64,000 nucleotides of DNA from the NCBI RefSeq assembly GCF_000196255.1, contig NC_006370.1, forward strand, positions 3,051,411 through 3,115,410, read 5' to 3'. How positions within the stretch are numbered: position 1 is the stretch's first letter; every line of letters begins with the position of its first letter. A program made the translations under genes and the position numbers. Origin of the DNA: Photobacterium profundum SS9. GTDB taxonomy: Bacteria; Pseudomonadota; Gammaproteobacteria; Enterobacterales; Vibrionaceae. Below the pieces are notes generated by a model. It was not told the origin of the DNA, did not search any database, and saw nothing but the letters and a program-made list of their open reading frames with translations. This document shows, piece after piece, positions 1-9,456 of the stretch.

Positions 1-1861
1 CTTTGCCTAGCATTGACTCCGTTTCGATGGTTAATAAATCACCACCAACTTCAGTCCATGCTAAACCAGTCACTTGACCAATACGATTGCTTTCATCAGC
101 TTTACCGTAATCACAACGCTGAACACCAAGGTAGTCTTTTAGGTTAGCTTGATTAATCGTGACTTTCTTAACGTCTTTATTCAATAAAATTTCTTTTACT
201 GCTTTACGACAAAGTTTTGAAATTTCTCGCTCAAGACTACGTACACCCGCTTCACGTGTGTAGTAGCGAATAATGCCGATTAACGCTGAGTCATCAATTT
301 CAATCTCGCCCACTTTTAAGCCATTACGTTGAATCTGCTTATCGAGTAGGTGATTTTTCGCAATATTTAACTTCTCATCTTCGGTATAACCCGACAGACG
401 AATCACTTCCATACGGTCAAGTAATGGACCAGGAATATTCATAGAGTTAGACGTTGCGACAAACATTACATCAGAAAGATCGTAATCAACTTCCAAGTAA
501 TGATCGTTAAAGGCATTATTTTGCTCAGGATCTAGTACTTCAAGCAAAGCAGAAGCTGGGTCACCACGCATATCAGATGACATTTTGTCGATTTCATCTA
601 ATAAAAACAGCGGGTTTTTCACTTCGACTTTTGCCATTTTTTGAATTATCTTGCCCGGCATAGAACCAATGTACGTTCTACGGTGACCACGGATTTCAGC
701 TTCATCACGAACACCGCCTAGCGCCATTCGTACGTACTTACGCCCTGTTGCGGCGGCAATAGACTGGCCTAGTGACGTTTTACCCACACCAGGAGGACCA
801 ACAAGACAAAGAATTGGACCTTTCAGTTTATTGACACGGCTTTGAACGGCTAAATACTCAAGAATACGTTCTTTAACGCGCTCTAAGCCATAATGATCGG
901 CATTCAGTACTTCTTCAGCTTTCGCTAAGTTGCGCTTCACTTTAGAACGCTTGTGCCAAGGCACACTCAGCATCCAGTCGATGTAACCACGCACGACAGT
1001 CGCTTCCGCAGACATAGGAGACATCATTTTAAGCTTTTGAAGCTCTTGTTCTGTCTTCTCTTTCGCTTCTGCTGGCATCTTAGAGGCTTCAATCTTTATT
1101 TTTAAAGATTCAAATTCATCTGGTGCATCATCAAGCTCACCCAATTCTTTTTGGATGGCTTTCATTTGTTCGTTTAAATAATACTCACGTTGGCTCTTTT
1201 CCATTTGCTTCTTAACGCGTCCACGGATGCGTTTTTCAACTTGAAGCAAATCGATTTCAGATTCCATCATCGCCATCAAGAACTCTAAACGCTCTGTGAT
1301 ATCGATAATTTCGAGTACTTTCTGTTTATCTGCCAACTTCAAAGGCATGTGCGCAGCAATGGTATCAGCAAGGCGAGCCGCTTCATCAATACCATTTAAA
1401 GACGTTAGCACTTCTGGTGGAATCTTTTTATTCAGCTTAATGAAGCCTTCAAATTGGTTGATCGCAGTACGTACTAGTACTTCCTGCTCTCTTTCATCCA
1501 TCTCTGGTGTAACCAAATATTCAGCTTGTGCACTGAAAAAATCATCGTCAACGAGGTTTTCAACCGTCGCACGCTGCTGACCTTCAACCAGAACTTTCAC
1601 CGTTCCATCTGGCAGTTTCAATAACTGAAGAATAGTGGCAACTGTACCTACATCGTACAAATCTGTAATTGCAGGTTCATCTGTGGCAGCTTCTTTTTGA
1701 GCTACCAGTAGTATTTGTTTATTGTTATCCATTGCTGATTCAAGGCAACGAATTGATTTTTCCCGTCCCACAAACAATGGAATCACCATGTGAGGGTATA
1801 CCACCACATCACGCAGTGGCAGAACCGGAATATCAAGGCGCTCGGAACGCTCCAGGTTCAT
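1..1861 (-). CDS. lon: ATP-dependent protease Lon, C-terminal part outside window
   Basis: ATP-dependent serine protease that degrades misfolded and regulatory proteins in the cytoplasm. The reading frame stays open to the left edge, so about 620 residues are present of a usual length near 780. Visible parts are the Lon N-terminal substrate-binding domain (starting MNLERSERLDIPVLPLRDVV), a coiled region and the AAA+ module with Walker A GPPGVGKT and Walker B FLLDEIDKM. The protease domain with the Ser-Lys dyad lies beyond the window. The start is the ATG at 1861, with a purine-rich AGGAAGAGAG upstream. The gene lies downstream of clpX on the same strand, as in enteric bacteria, but a terminator and its own heat-shock promoter separate them. 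Confidence 0.97.
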   Translation of the reverse strand, partial: MNLERSERLDIPVLPLRDVVVYPHMVIPLFVGREKSIRCLESAMDNNKQILLVAQKEAATDEPAITDLYDVGTVATILQLLKLPDGTVKVLVEGQQRATVENLVDDDFFSAQAEYLVTPEMDEREQEVLVRTAINQFEGFIKLNKKIPPEVLTSLNGIDEAARLADTIAAHMPLKLADKQKVLEIIDITERLEFLMAMMESEIDLLQVEKRIRGRVKKQMEKSQREYYLNEQMKAIQKELGELDDAPDEFESLKIKIEASKMPAEAKEKTEQELQKLKMMSPMSAEATVVRGYIDWMLSVPWHKRSKVKRNLAKAEEVLNADHYGLERVKERILEYLAVQSRVNKLKGPILCLVGPPGVGKTSLGQSIAAATGRKYVRMALGGVRDEAEIRGHRRTYIGSMPGKIIQKMAKVEVKNPLFLLDEIDKMSSDMRGDPASALLEVLDPEQNNAFNDHYLEVDYDLSDVMFVATSNSMNIPGPLLDRMEVIRLSGYTEDEKLNIAKNHLLDKQIQRNGLKVGEIEIDDSALIGIIRYYTREAGVRSLEREISKLCRKAVKEILLNKDVKKVTINQANLKDYLGVQRCDYGKADESNRIGQVTGLAWTEVGGDLLTIETESMLGK

Positions 1862-1895
1862 ATGCTTCTCTCTTCCTTTTGGTCTCTTTAATGAG

Positions 1896-1924
1896 TATAT
1901 GGGGGTAACCCACTATTATTCAAC
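1896..1924 (-). promoter_or_regulatory. sigma-32 heat-shock promoter of lon
   Basis: Read on the minus strand, GTTGAA is followed 14 bases later by CCCCATATA. This closely matches the sigma-32 consensus (CTTGAAA, then CCCCATNT) and resembles the known Escherichia coli lon promoter. It sits between the clpX terminator and the lon start, about 35 bases upstream of the ATG. Heat-shock control is inferred from this match. Confidence 0.8.
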
Positions 1925-1943
1925 GGGAGAAGTAACAGAAAAC

Positions 1944-1972
1944 AAAAAAGGAGGCAAAAGCCTCCTTTTTTT
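1944..1972 (-). terminator. intrinsic terminator after clpX
   Basis: A GGAGGC stem with an AAAA loop and GCCTCC partner is flanked by A and T runs on both sides. On the minus strand it ends in a U tract 27 bases past the clpX stop codon and upstream of the lon promoter. Confidence 0.85.
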
Positions 1973-1998
1973 ATTCATTATGTGCAGTTATTAGACAC

Positions 1999-3279
1999 TT
2001 ATTCAGCACCAGCCGCTTGATTTTCGGTGTTTTCGTAAATCAGAAGTGGTTCTGATTCACCATTGATAACAGACTCATCAATAACAACTTTACTTACACC
2101 AACAGCCGATGGCAGTTCATACATTGTATCGAGTAAAACGGCCTCAACAATGGAACGTAAGCCACGTGCACCAGTTTTACGCGCCATTGCTTTATGAGCA
2201 ATCGCAACTAATGCATCGTCACGGAACTCAAGCTCAACATTTTCAAGCTCAAGTAACGCAGCATACTGCTTAGTTAATGCATTCTTCGGCTCGCGAAGAA
2301 TTTTAACCAATGCTTCTTGATCAAGTTCAGTCAACGTTGCAGTTACAGGCAGACGACCAATAAACTCAGGAATAAGTCCGTACTTAACCAAATCTTCTGG
2401 TTCTACTTTCTTAAACAAGTCACTGATTGTACGCTCTTCGCTCTTGGAACGAACATCAGCACTAAAGCCAATACCCGTACCTGTTGCAACTCGTTGCTCA
2501 ACAACTTTATCTAGGCCAGCAAATGCACCACCACAGATAAATAGAATCTTAGACGTATCGACTTGTAAGAATTCTTGTTGAGGATGCTTACGACCACCTT
2601 GTGGTGGAACAGAAGCCACTGTACCTTCAATCAATTTCAATAGCGCCTGCTGAACACCTTCACCAGATACGTCACGCGTAATTGATGGGTTATCAGACTT
2701 ACGAGAAATCTTATCGATCTCATCGATATAAACAATACCGCGCTCAGCTTTAGCTACATCATAATCACATTTCTGTAGCAGCTTCTGAATGATGTTTTCA
2801 ACATCTTCACCAACATAACCCGCTTCTGTCAGCGTAGTTGCATCAGCCATTGTAAATGGAACGTCTAGCATACGTGCTAACGTTTCAGCTAGAAGCGTTT
2901 TACCACTACCAGTAGGACCGATAAGTAGAATATTACTTTTACCTAGCTCAACACCATCACTGGTGGTGTCGCCATTACGAAGACGTTTGTAGTGGTTGTA
3001 TACCGCTACAGCCAAAACCTTTTTCGCATGGTTTTGACCGATAACATAATCATCCAGGTTTGTACGAATTTCTTGCGGAGTCGGAAGATCATTGCCATCA
3101 CGCTTAGGCATCACTTCTTTGATTTCTTCGCGAATAATGTCGTTACAAAGATCGACACACTCATCGCAAATATACACAGAAGGGCCAGCGATTAGCTTAC
3201 GAACTTCGTGTTGACTTTTTCCACAGAAAGAGCAATACAGCAGTTTTCCACTACCAGTATCTTTTCGCTTATCTGTCAT
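1999..3279 (-). CDS. clpX: ATP-dependent Clp protease ATP-binding subunit ClpX
   Basis: AAA+ unfoldase that recognises, unfolds and feeds substrates (for example SsrA-tagged proteins) to ClpP in the cytoplasm. The 426 residues match the family. The N-terminal zinc-binding domain has C16-x2-C19 and C38-x2-C41. The AAA+ module shows Walker A GPTGSGKT, Walker [11 protein letters not shown] and the arginine-rich sensor region. The IGF-type ClpP-docking loop is visible as [10 protein letters not shown]. The ATG at 3279 starts MTDKRKD, as in other gamma-proteobacteria. It follows clpP by 115 bp on the same strand, so clpP-clpX cotranscription is likely. Confidence 0.98.
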   Translation of the reverse strand: MTDKRKDTGSGKLLYCSFCGKSQHEVRKLIAGPSVYICDECVDLCNDIIREEIKEVMPKRDGNDLPTPQEIRTNLDDYVIGQNHAKKVLAVAVYNHYKRLRNGDTTSDGVELGKSNILLIGPTGSGKTLLAETLARMLDVPFTMADATTLTEAGYVGEDVENIIQKLLQKCDYDVAKAERGIVYIDEIDKISRKSDNPSITRDVSGEGVQQALLKLIEGTVASVPPQGGRKHPQQEFLQVDTSKILFICGGAFAGLDKVVEQRVATGTGIGFSADVRSKSEERTISDLFKKVEPEDLVKYGLIPEFIGRLPVTATLTELDQEALVKILREPKNALTKQYAALLELENVELEFRDDALVAIAHKAMARKTGARGLRSIVEAVLLDTMYELPSAVGVSKVVIDESVINGESEPLLIYENTENQAAGAE

Positions 3280-3394
3280 TCGCTAACCTCATTTTGGGTT
3301 TACACCCATCATTGCTTTGTTTTGAGTGTATAACAATTCTTACGATTTTGCTCCGTTACGCAGTAAACCTGCACAACAAAGCCATCAGAAAGAA

Positions 3395-4018
3395 TTAATC
3401 ACGTTGGGTCAAAACAGAATCAACCAAACCGTATTCAACCGCCTGATCTGCTGACATAAAGTTATCACGGTCTGTATCACCTTCAACAACTTCTAAAGGT
3501 TGACCTGTATGTTTAGCAAGTAGGCTATTCAATCGATGTTTGATAGTTAGAATTTCTTTTGCATGGATTTGAATATCCGATGCTTGTCCTTGGAAGCCAC
3601 CTAACGGCTGGTGAATCATAACGCGAGAGTTAGGCAGGCAGTAACGCTTACCTTTTGCGCCACCAGCTAGTAAGAATGCACCCATTGAACATGCTTGCCC
3701 CATACATACAGTACTCACATTCGGTTTGATGAACTGCATCGTGTCATAAATTGACATGCCAGCAGTAACAGAACCACCTGGAGAGTTGATGTAAAGGAAG
3801 ATGTCTTTATCTGGGTTTTCAGATTCAAGGAACAATAACTGTGCAACTACTAAATTAGCCATATGATCTTCAACCTGACCGGTCAAGAAAATCACACGCT
3901 CTTTTAGTAATCGTGAATAGATGTCGTAAGAACGCTCACCACGAGAAGTCTGCTCGACCACCATTGGAACCAGCGCATCCGTAATTGGAGACATTGCGTT
4001 TCTTTCTTGGTAGCTCAT
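3395..4018 (-). CDS. clpP: ATP-dependent Clp protease proteolytic subunit ClpP
   Basis: Serine peptidase forming the tetradecameric chamber of ClpXP/ClpAP. Length 207 aa is typical. The catalytic triad is visible: S111 in [10 protein letters not shown]136 in [10 protein letters not shown] and D185 in the TDRDNF segment. The residue before the nucleophile is Cys where the E. coli enzyme has Ala. An N-terminal propeptide of about 14 residues is expected to be removed autocatalytically, as known for the family. The start MSYQERNAM agrees with family alignments. It lies between tig and clpX on the same strand. Confidence 0.98.
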   Translation of the reverse strand: MSYQERNAMSPITDALVPMVVEQTSRGERSYDIYSRLLKERVIFLTGQVEDHMANLVVAQLLFLESENPDKDIFLYINSPGGSVTAGMSIYDTMQFIKPNVSTVCMGQACSMGAFLLAGGAKGKRYCLPNSRVMIHQPLGGFQGQASDIQIHAKEILTIKHRLNSLLAKHTGQPLEVVEGDTDRDNFMSADQAVEYGLVDSVLTQRD

Positions 4019-4038
4019 AACGTTATTTCCCTAAAATA

Positions 4039-4072
4039 AATGGCCCGAATGAAATGACTCACACGGACCATT
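4039..4072 (-). other. hairpin between tig and clpP
   Basis: AATGGTCC and GGGCCATT (minus-strand reading) can pair over 8 positions with one G-T wobble. There is no strong U tract. It could be a weak attenuator or processing site between tig and clpP; function is not shown. Confidence 0.3.
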
Positions 4073-4123
4073 GTTAGCAGATAATTCGAAACAAAGTCAA
4101 ATCTCTACAGCAATTTCAGCAAA

Positions 4124-5425
4124 TTAAGCTGCTGGTTGGTTCATTAAATCGTTAAAACCAACTTCTTTTTCTGTAACCTGAGCTTTAGCAAGAAGCGCAT
4201 CAATAGCTTGCTCTTCTAGTGCAACATTACGCATGTTGCTCATCATCTTTTCATTCTGCTCGTAGTAAGAAACAACTTCTGTTGGATCTTCGTATGCAGA
4301 AGCCATTTCAGTGATGATTGCTTTAACGCGATCTTCGTCTGCTTTTAGCTCTTCAGTTTTGATTACTTCACCGATTAGAAGACCAACAACTACACGACGC
4401 TTAGCTTGTTCTTCGAAAAGCTCACGTGGTAGTTCAGGCGTGTTCTTAGCATCGCCACCAAAACGCTGTGCAGCTTGCTGACGTAGAACATTGATTTCTT
4501 GGTCGATAAGAGCAGCAGGAACATTGATGTCGTTCTGCTCAACAAGACCGTCAAGAACCTGCTCTTTAATACGGCCTTTAACAGCTTGCTTAAGTTCACG
4601 TTCCATGTTCTTGCGAACTTCAGTTTTCAGACCTTCAATAGAACCGTCTAGAACACCAAACTTAGCAATAAATTCTTCAGTCAGCTCAGGTAGTTCCTGT
4701 GCTTCAACTTTATGCAGAGTGATTGCGAAAGATGCTGCTTTACCTTTTAGGTTTTCAGCATGGTATTCTTCTGGGAAAGTGACTTCCAGAGTAAATTCTT
4801 CGCCTGCTTTTTTACCAACGATGCTATCTTCAAAACCAGGGATCATGCGGTTTTGGCCCATTGCTAGAGCGAAACCTTCTGCTTTACCGCCTTCGAATTC
4901 TTCACCGTCGATAGAACCGATGAAATCGATCGTTACGCGGCTATCAGCTTCTGCTGCTGCATCAACGTCAGACCAAGTTGCTTGCTGCTTACGTAGCGTA
5001 TCAAGCATGTTAGTCACGTCTTCGTCTTTTACTTCAACTGCTGGCTTTTCTACAGCAATTTGATCTAGACCCGCTAAAACAATCTCAGGGAATACTTCGA
5101 AAGAAGCTTTAAATACAAGATCTTTACCTTCAGCGATGTCTACTGGAGTAAAAGTAGGAGCGCCAGCTGGATTGATTTTTTCTTTAACGATAGCTTCGAT
5201 AAAGTGACGCTGCATTACTTCGCCTAGGATATCTTGACGAACAGAGCCGCCAAACATACGAGCAACCATTTTCATCGGTGCTTTACCAGGACGGAAACCA
5301 TCGAAACGACGATTTTTAGCAATTTTTTTCAGCTCTGCAGTTACTGCGTTTTCAATGTTAGCAGCAGGAACTGTAATAGTTAGATGGCGTTCTAGGCCTT
5401 CAGTAGTTTCAACGGTAACTTGCAT
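4124..5425 (-). CDS. tig: trigger factor, ribosome-associated chaperone
   Basis: Chaperone and peptidyl-prolyl isomerase that binds the ribosome exit tunnel and shields nascent chains. The N-terminal domain carries the ribosome-docking signature GFRPGKAPM, followed by an FKBP-like PPIase domain (about residues 150-245) and a helical C-terminal substrate-binding domain. The start is set at the ATG at 5425 ([10 protein letters not shown], 433 aa), which matches the family N-terminus. An upstream in-frame TTG at 5440 overlaps the GAGG ribosome binding site that serves the ATG and is unlikely to be used. The gene heads the tig-clpP-clpX-lon block. Confidence 0.97.
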   Translation of the reverse strand: MQVTVETTEGLERHLTITVPAANIENAVTAELKKIAKNRRFDGFRPGKAPMKMVARMFGGSVRQDILGEVMQRHFIEAIVKEKINPAGAPTFTPVDIAEGKDLVFKASFEVFPEIVLAGLDQIAVEKPAVEVKDEDVTNMLDTLRKQQATWSDVDAAAEADSRVTIDFIGSIDGEEFEGGKAEGFALAMGQNRMIPGFEDSIVGKKAGEEFTLEVTFPEEYHAENLKGKAASFAITLHKVEAQELPELTEEFIAKFGVLDGSIEGLKTEVRKNMERELKQAVKGRIKEQVLDGLVEQNDINVPAALIDQEINVLRQQAAQRFGGDAKNTPELPRELFEEQAKRRVVVGLLIGEVIKTEELKADEDRVKAIITEMASAYEDPTEVVSYYEQNEKMMSNMRNVALEEQAIDALLAKAQVTEKEVGFNDLMNQPAA

Positions 5426-5875
5426 TTTATTAAACCTCAAATCTTACTCAGTTTTCTTGAGTGATGTCGCCGAACAGTCATTTAAGACGGTGGCATCTTT
5501 ATCGTGCTACGGCTAAAACCATAACACCTCTAATTCTGCTAATTTCTAGTACTTCTGACTTAACAATTCCAAAGATAAAACATCTTCCAAAGAGCAAAAA
5601 GCCACAGCACTAGAAATTTAACGCGCTATTATAACGATCTGAGCACTTGCCGTCGAGGCAGATCATGCCAAACCGTAATCAAATGCAACTTCAGGACAAG
5701 ATAGGGGCTAAAATTCGATTTTCAAGGGCGAAAAGTGAAAAATCTGCTTTGAGCATGCTTTTTCAACGTAAAAGACGCAAAAACAACCGAACAGGAAACA
5801 AGATAAGTATAAAGATTAGTCAAAACATTCAATTTTATCGGATCGAATTTATCGTTCAAAAAACGAACTTATCTA
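5426..5875. other. tig upstream region without a convincing gene
   Basis: This stretch upstream of tig should hold its promoter. The sequences AATTTCTAGT (5541) and ACTAGAAATT (near 5609) form a distant inverted repeat. An open frame at 5647-5913 runs into the repeat element, has no convincing protein character and is not called. Confidence 0.4.
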
Positions 5876-6141
5876 TATACCCAAGCTACCTCAAGATGCA
5901 GGATTCAGAGTGATCTCAGCGTGTTTAATTCAAGGAAAAGTTGTGTAGGAATGGCATTCCCTTTCAAACATATTTGACACAGAAGTAGATACGCTGAATC
6001 ACTCCCAAAGGGCGAGTTTTGTTGGGCTCTATGCGGTGTTACTTATTTTCAACGTAGAACCACTAGGCCTATAAATAAGTGCCTTGCCTAGAGTTCAACA
6101 AATTCTCGCTGAAACGAGTATCTTGAGGTAACTTGGGTATA
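5876..6141 (+). repeat. 266-bp palindromic-ended repeat, full copy A
   Basis: The element opens TATACCCAAGCTACCTCAAG and closes with its near inverse CTTGAGGTAACTTGGGTATA. The interior is shared with copies at 11321-11586 and 46288-46553, all exactly 266 bp. It is non-coding and behaves like a MITE-type repeat: terminal inverted repeats with outer TATA and no transposase. Confidence 0.9.
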
Positions 6142-6280
6142 GTTTTATAGCGAAACAACGTAAATTGTGTAACGCGGTTTAATCATTATGTATTGAAAAG
6201 ACGAAATCAGATGATAATGAATATGTTTCAATCATACGATGGTCAGAAAGAGATGATAAAAATGAGATAAAAAAAAGAAG

Positions 6281-6357
6281 TGGTGCGCCCTGCAGGATTC
6301 GAACCTGCGACCACATCCTTAGAAGGGACGTGCTCTATCCAGCTGAGCTAAGGGCGC
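6281..6357 (-). tRNA. argU: tRNA-Arg, anticodon TCT
   Basis: A 77-nt cloverleaf read on the minus strand begins GCGCCCTTAGCTCAG and has the T arm GGTTCGAATCC. The anticodon loop CTTCTAAG gives anticodon TCT, which reads the rare codons AGA and AGG. The 3' CCA is encoded. The acceptor stem GCGCCCT/AGGGCGC pairs fully. The sequence and the proximity to folD match argU of enteric bacteria. No integrase lies nearby, although this tRNA is a common phage target in other species. Confidence 0.97.
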
Positions 6358-6435
6358 TCTATACTATTTTTAATAACTAAGCTCGATGATAACTAAAAAC
6401 GAAATCACTGACGTAACATTGCGTTACGAGGCAGA

Positions 6436-6463
6436 ATTATACGTCGCTACGATACAAGGTCAA
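6436..6463 (-). promoter_or_regulatory. probable promoter of tRNA-Arg
   Basis: On the minus strand TTGACC and TATAAT are spaced by 16 bases. They lie about 75 bases upstream of the tRNA 5' end, giving a leader length normal for a tRNA precursor. Confidence 0.6.
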
Positions 6464-6633
6464 TGCTTTTCCCTGATTTTCGCCACTTTAAGCGTTAAGC
6501 GGTCAAAGTTCCAGCAACATGATTTAATTCAACTCTGAAATACCTCCCCTATTTTTTTCCTCCGAAGTAATTTAAGCCAATGGCGTACTTATCATTTAGC
6601 TATTAATGAAAGGCATGCGCTCGAACAAACAAA

Positions 6634-6649
6634 AAGCAAACGTTTGCGC
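6634..6649 (+). promoter_or_regulatory. PurR-type operator upstream of folD
   Basis: AAGCAAACGTTTGCGC matches the PurR consensus ANGCAANCGNTTNCNT at all fixed positions except the last and is nearly palindromic. It lies about 70 bp before the folD start. PurR control would fit the role of FolD in supplying formyl-tetrahydrofolate for purine synthesis; the regulation itself is inferred. Confidence 0.65.
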
Positions 6650-6719
6650 GGTGGATCTGAATCACATTATCTGAGACAATTGCGTTGCTTATTCTTAGCC
6701 CTACCCCAAAAGGAAAAAC

Positions 6720-7577
6720 ATGGCAGCTCAAATTATTGATGGCAAATTAATAGCCCAAACTGTTCGACAAGAAGTAGCCGCGCGCGTTAAAGCACGCGTT
6801 GAAGCTGGGTTACGGGCACCTGGTTTAGCCGTGGTACTTGTAGGGCAAGATCCAGCCTCTCAAATTTATGTTAGTAGCAAACGTAAAGCTTGTGAAGAAG
6901 TTGGGTTCATATCTCAATCATTCGATCTGCCTGCAAACACAAAAGAAATAGAACTTTTAGCGTTAATTAACGAACTCAATACCAATAAAGAAATTGATGG
7001 TATTTTAGTACAGCTACCACTACCTGCAGGTATTGATACCACTAATATACTGGAGCATATCGACCCGGAAAAAGATGTCGATGGTTTCCACCCATATAAT
7101 GTGGGTCGTTTAAGCCAGCGTATTCCTAAACTCCGTTCGTGTACGCCAAAAGGCATTATCACTCTGCTAGAGCGTTACAATATTCCCGTACGTGGTAAAC
7201 ATGCTGTTATTGTTGGCGCATCCAACATTGTCGGTCGACCAATGACGTTAGAGATGCTACTCGCCGGAGCAACAACAACCACGTGTCACCGCTTCACTCA
7301 AGATCTTGAACACCATATAAGACAAGCTGATATTTTGGTTGTTGCTGTGGGCAAGCCTCACTTTATTCCAGGAGATTGGATTAAAGAAGGGGCTACAGTT
7401 ATTGATGTGGGTATCAATCGTTTAGATAGCGGTAAACTAGCGGGTGATGTGGAATATGATGTTGCCCGTGAGAAAGCAAAATACATTACCCCCGTACCTG
7501 GCGGCGTGGGTCCAATGACAGTCGCCACGTTAATCGAGAATACATTATTAGCTTGTGAGCAGTATCATTCGGACTAA
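6720..7577 (+). CDS. folD: bifunctional methylenetetrahydrofolate dehydrogenase/cyclohydrolase
   Basis: Catalyses NADP-dependent oxidation of 5,10-methylene-THF and hydrolysis of methenyl-THF, giving 10-formyl-THF for purines and initiator tRNA. The 285 aa match the family. The first signature contains the catalytic lysine in YVSSKRKAC. The segment QLPLPAG and the nucleotide-binding region [12 protein letters not shown] are visible, as is the C-terminal [10 protein letters not shown] motif. AGGAAAAAC precedes the ATG. A PurR-like box lies upstream and a bidirectional terminator lies downstream, shared with convergent galU. Confidence 0.98.
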   Translation: MAAQIIDGKLIAQTVRQEVAARVKARVEAGLRAPGLAVVLVGQDPASQIYVSSKRKACEEVGFISQSFDLPANTKEIELLALINELNTNKEIDGILVQLPLPAGIDTTNILEHIDPEKDVDGFHPYNVGRLSQRIPKLRSCTPKGIITLLERYNIPVRGKHAVIVGASNIVGRPMTLEMLLAGATTTTCHRFTQDLEHHIRQADILVVAVGKPHFIPGDWIKEGATVIDVGINRLDSGKLAGDVEYDVAREKAKYITPVPGGVGPMTVATLIENTLLACEQYHSD

Positions 7578-7586
7578 GCGCAGAGA

Positions 7587-7614
7587 CGAGACGCGAGGGC
7601 CTAGAGCCTAGATA
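7587..7614 (+). repeat. mini-array of four CTAG/CGAG heptads after folD
   Basis: Four consecutive 7-bp units start CGAG, CGAG, CTAG, CTAG in exact register just after the folD stop. The pattern is the same as in the large array at 50795-51133. Confidence 0.6.
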
Positions 7615-7627
7615 AGAGCATAGGAAA

Positions 7628-7664
7628 GAAAAAAGCGAGTGGCCTTGGAGCCTCTCGCTTTTTT
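7628..7664. terminator. bidirectional intrinsic terminator between folD and galU
   Basis: AAAAAGCGAG pairs with CTCGCTTTTT across a loop that can itself pair (TGGC/GCCT region). A and T runs on both sides suit termination of folD (+) and galU (-). Confidence 0.85.
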
Positions 7665-7722
7665 GTGGCCTTGGGGCAGGTTCTTCAAGCCTCAAGGGAG
7701 GAGTTAAGCTTTGCCGCTTTTC

Positions 7723-7757
7723 CTAGCTTCTAGAAACTAGGATCTCGCCACTTCCCA
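7723..7757 (-). repeat. mini-array of heptads abutting the galU stop codon
   Basis: Five consecutive 7-bp units start CTAG, CTAG, CTAG, CTCG and a degenerate CTTC. They end one base before the galU stop codon, so the array lies immediately 3' of galU. It has the same register and cores as the large array next to the second galU. Confidence 0.6.
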
Positions 7758-7758
7758 T

Positions 7759-8667
7759 TTAAAGTGTTTTAACCATGTCTTTTAAATAGGCTTTGAAATC
7801 ATCACCAAGGCTATTATGACGCATACCGTACTCAACAAAAGCCTGCATGTAACCAAGCTTAGTACCACAATCGTGGCTCTTTCCTGACATATGGAAAGCA
7901 TTAACTTGCTGAGACTCCATCAGCATATCAATAGCATCTGTTAACTGAATTTCATCACCTGCGCCCACAGGGGTACGTTCTAGCATTCCCCAAATTTCAG
8001 CAGGAAGCACGTAACGCCCCACAATAGCAAGGTTTGACGGTGCATCTTCAAGCGCAGGTTTCTCTACCACTTTGGTCATTGCCGCTGTTTCACCCGGCTT
8101 TAAGCCAACGCCATTCACATCAGCAACGCCGTAACTCGATACATCAGCCATTGGAACGGGCTCTACCATTACTTGGCTTATTTTTGTTTCATTGAACGCT
8201 GCAATCATTGCTGCCATATTTTCAGTGCGTAAATCACTGGCTGCATCATCAAGAACAACATCAGGAAGAACAACAGCAAAAGGTTCATCGCCCACTAACG
8301 GGCGCGCACTTAACACCGCATGGCCTAAACCTTTTGCTTGACCTTGACGTACGTGCATGATTGTTACATCTTTTGGACAAATACTTTGTACTTCTTCAAG
8401 CAATTGACGTTTAACACGTTTCTCTAACGTCGCTTCCAATTCAAAAGAGGTATCAAAATGGTTTTCAATCGAATTTTTTGATGAGTGAGTAACCAAGATG
8501 ATTTCTTTAATACCAGCCGCAACACACTCGTTTACCACGTATTGGATCAAAGGACGGTCAACAATAGGCAACATCTCTTTCGGGATAGCCTTCGTTGCTG
8601 GCAACATACGTGTACCAAGACCCGCAACAGGGATAACGGCTTTACGAACAAGGGAAGTCTTCGTCAT
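7759..8667 (-). CDS. galU: UTP-glucose-1-phosphate uridylyltransferase, copy 1
   Basis: Makes UDP-glucose from UTP and glucose-1-phosphate for LPS, capsule and related pathways. The nucleotidyltransferase signature [18 protein letters not shown] is near the N-terminus. VEKP, GRYVL and the [12 protein letters not shown] segment are conserved. The start is set at the ATG at 8667 ([11 protein letters not shown], 302 aa), which has a GGAA ribosome site. An upstream in-frame ATG at 8679 has none. A second galU lies at 51065-52003 in the polysaccharide cluster. This copy ends normally (KDMVKTL), unlike the second. Confidence 0.96.
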   Translation of the reverse strand: MTKTSLVRKAVIPVAGLGTRMLPATKAIPKEMLPIVDRPLIQYVVNECVAAGIKEIILVTHSSKNSIENHFDTSFELEATLEKRVKRQLLEEVQSICPKDVTIMHVRQGQAKGLGHAVLSARPLVGDEPFAVVLPDVVLDDAASDLRTENMAAMIAAFNETKISQVMVEPVPMADVSSYGVADVNGVGLKPGETAAMTKVVEKPALEDAPSNLAIVGRYVLPAEIWGMLERTPVGAGDEIQLTDAIDMLMESQQVNAFHMSGKSHDCGTKLGYMQAFVEYGMRHNSLGDDFKAYLKDMVKTL

Positions 8668-8776
8668 TATAAATTCCATTAATTTTCAAAAGATATTGGT
8701 GACACCCAAATCAGCACCAATGCCATCATGCTGATTTTTATAAGCGGTAATTAAATATGTGTCACTGTTTCATACA

Positions 8777-8847
8777 TATACCCAAGTCACCTCAAGATGC
8801 TCGTTTCAGTCACTCTGAACCCTGCATCTTGAGGTAACTTGGGTATA
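8777..8847. repeat. short 71-bp derivative of the palindromic repeat (copy D)
   Basis: It retains both TATACCCAAG / CTTGGGTATA ends and their inner arms but lacks the roughly 195-bp interior. It folds as one long hairpin. It lies upstream of galU. Confidence 0.85.
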
Positions 8848-8897
8848 GTTTTTAATGCCCCAACTATACAAGCCTTGCGCTTTTTTGTCTTTCTTAA

Positions 8898-8954
8898 TAT
8901 ACCCAAGCACCTCAAGATGCTCGTTTCAGCGAGAATTTGAGGTGCTTGGGTATA
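8898..8954. repeat. short 57-bp derivative of the palindromic repeat (copy E)
   Basis: A minimal hairpin form of the element ends four bases past the rfaH stop. The minus-strand transcript would fold into a long stem directly after the stop codon, so it may act as the rfaH 3' stem. Confidence 0.85.
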
Positions 8955-8958
8955 AGGA

Positions 8959-9456
8959 TTAATCTTTTACGATATCTTCATTTTCAACACTGACTTTTAC
9001 AGGTTTACCCAATAGATTAATCAACATAAATGATCGTTTTTCACCATCAGCTTCTTGGTAGATCGCTTCTATCCCCTTAAATTGCCCTTGTTTTAGCTGT
9101 AGGCACTCACCAGGAATAGGCAAACTAGAAAGTTTAGCTTGATGAACTTCACAATTTTCATTCATCATCAAACCATACACCAGCTCTTGCTGAACCATTT
9201 GCGGCCGGGCACCTTGTCGGATGAAATCGGCAACACCACGCGTAGAACGTACCGTTGTGTAGCTTAAATGTTCAGGGTCAAAATACACAAAGATATAGCT
9301 AGGAAAGAGGGGCTCGCTGATTTCAACTCGTTTACCACGTACAATTTTATTTACATTAACCTGAGGGTAATAACATTCGACACCTTGCCTGTCTAAATTT
9401 ATTACTGCACGCTCTTGCTCACTTCGCTTACAGTAAAGAAGGAACCAATCTTTCAT
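8959..9456 (-). CDS. rfaH: transcription antitermination protein RfaH
   Basis: NusG paralogue recruited to elongating RNA polymerase at ops elements. It promotes transcription and translation of long LPS, capsule and pilus operons. The 165 aa begin MKDWFLLYCKR and carry the NGN domain (VRGKR, SEPLFPSYIFVYFDPE, STRGVADFIR). The C-terminal domain is KOW-like (GQFKGIEAIYQEADGEKRS). It is separated from its likely target, the polysaccharide cluster at 53-64 kb. No ops motif (GGCGGTAG) was seen in this window, and the start of that operon may lie outside. Confidence 0.95.
   Translation of the reverse strand: MKDWFLLYCKRSEQERAVINLDRQGVECYYPQVNVNKIVRGKRVEISEPLFPSYIFVYFDPEHLSYTTVRSTRGVADFIRQGARPQMVQQELVYGLMMNENCEVHQAKLSSLPIPGECLQLKQGQFKGIEAIYQEADGEKRSFMLINLLGKPVKVSVENEDIVKD

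Noticed and set aside
4491..5063. 190-codon frame antisense to tig
   Set aside because: It mirrors the tig coding frame; low-complexity Ser/Arg composition indicates a shadow of the real gene.
5647..5913. 88-codon open frame upstream of tig
   Set aside because: Its 3' part lies in the 266-bp repeat, it has no good ribosome site and the composition is not protein-like.
6281..6357. attachment site of an integrated element at tRNA-Arg
   Set aside because: No integrase and no duplicated tRNA 3' end were seen nearby.
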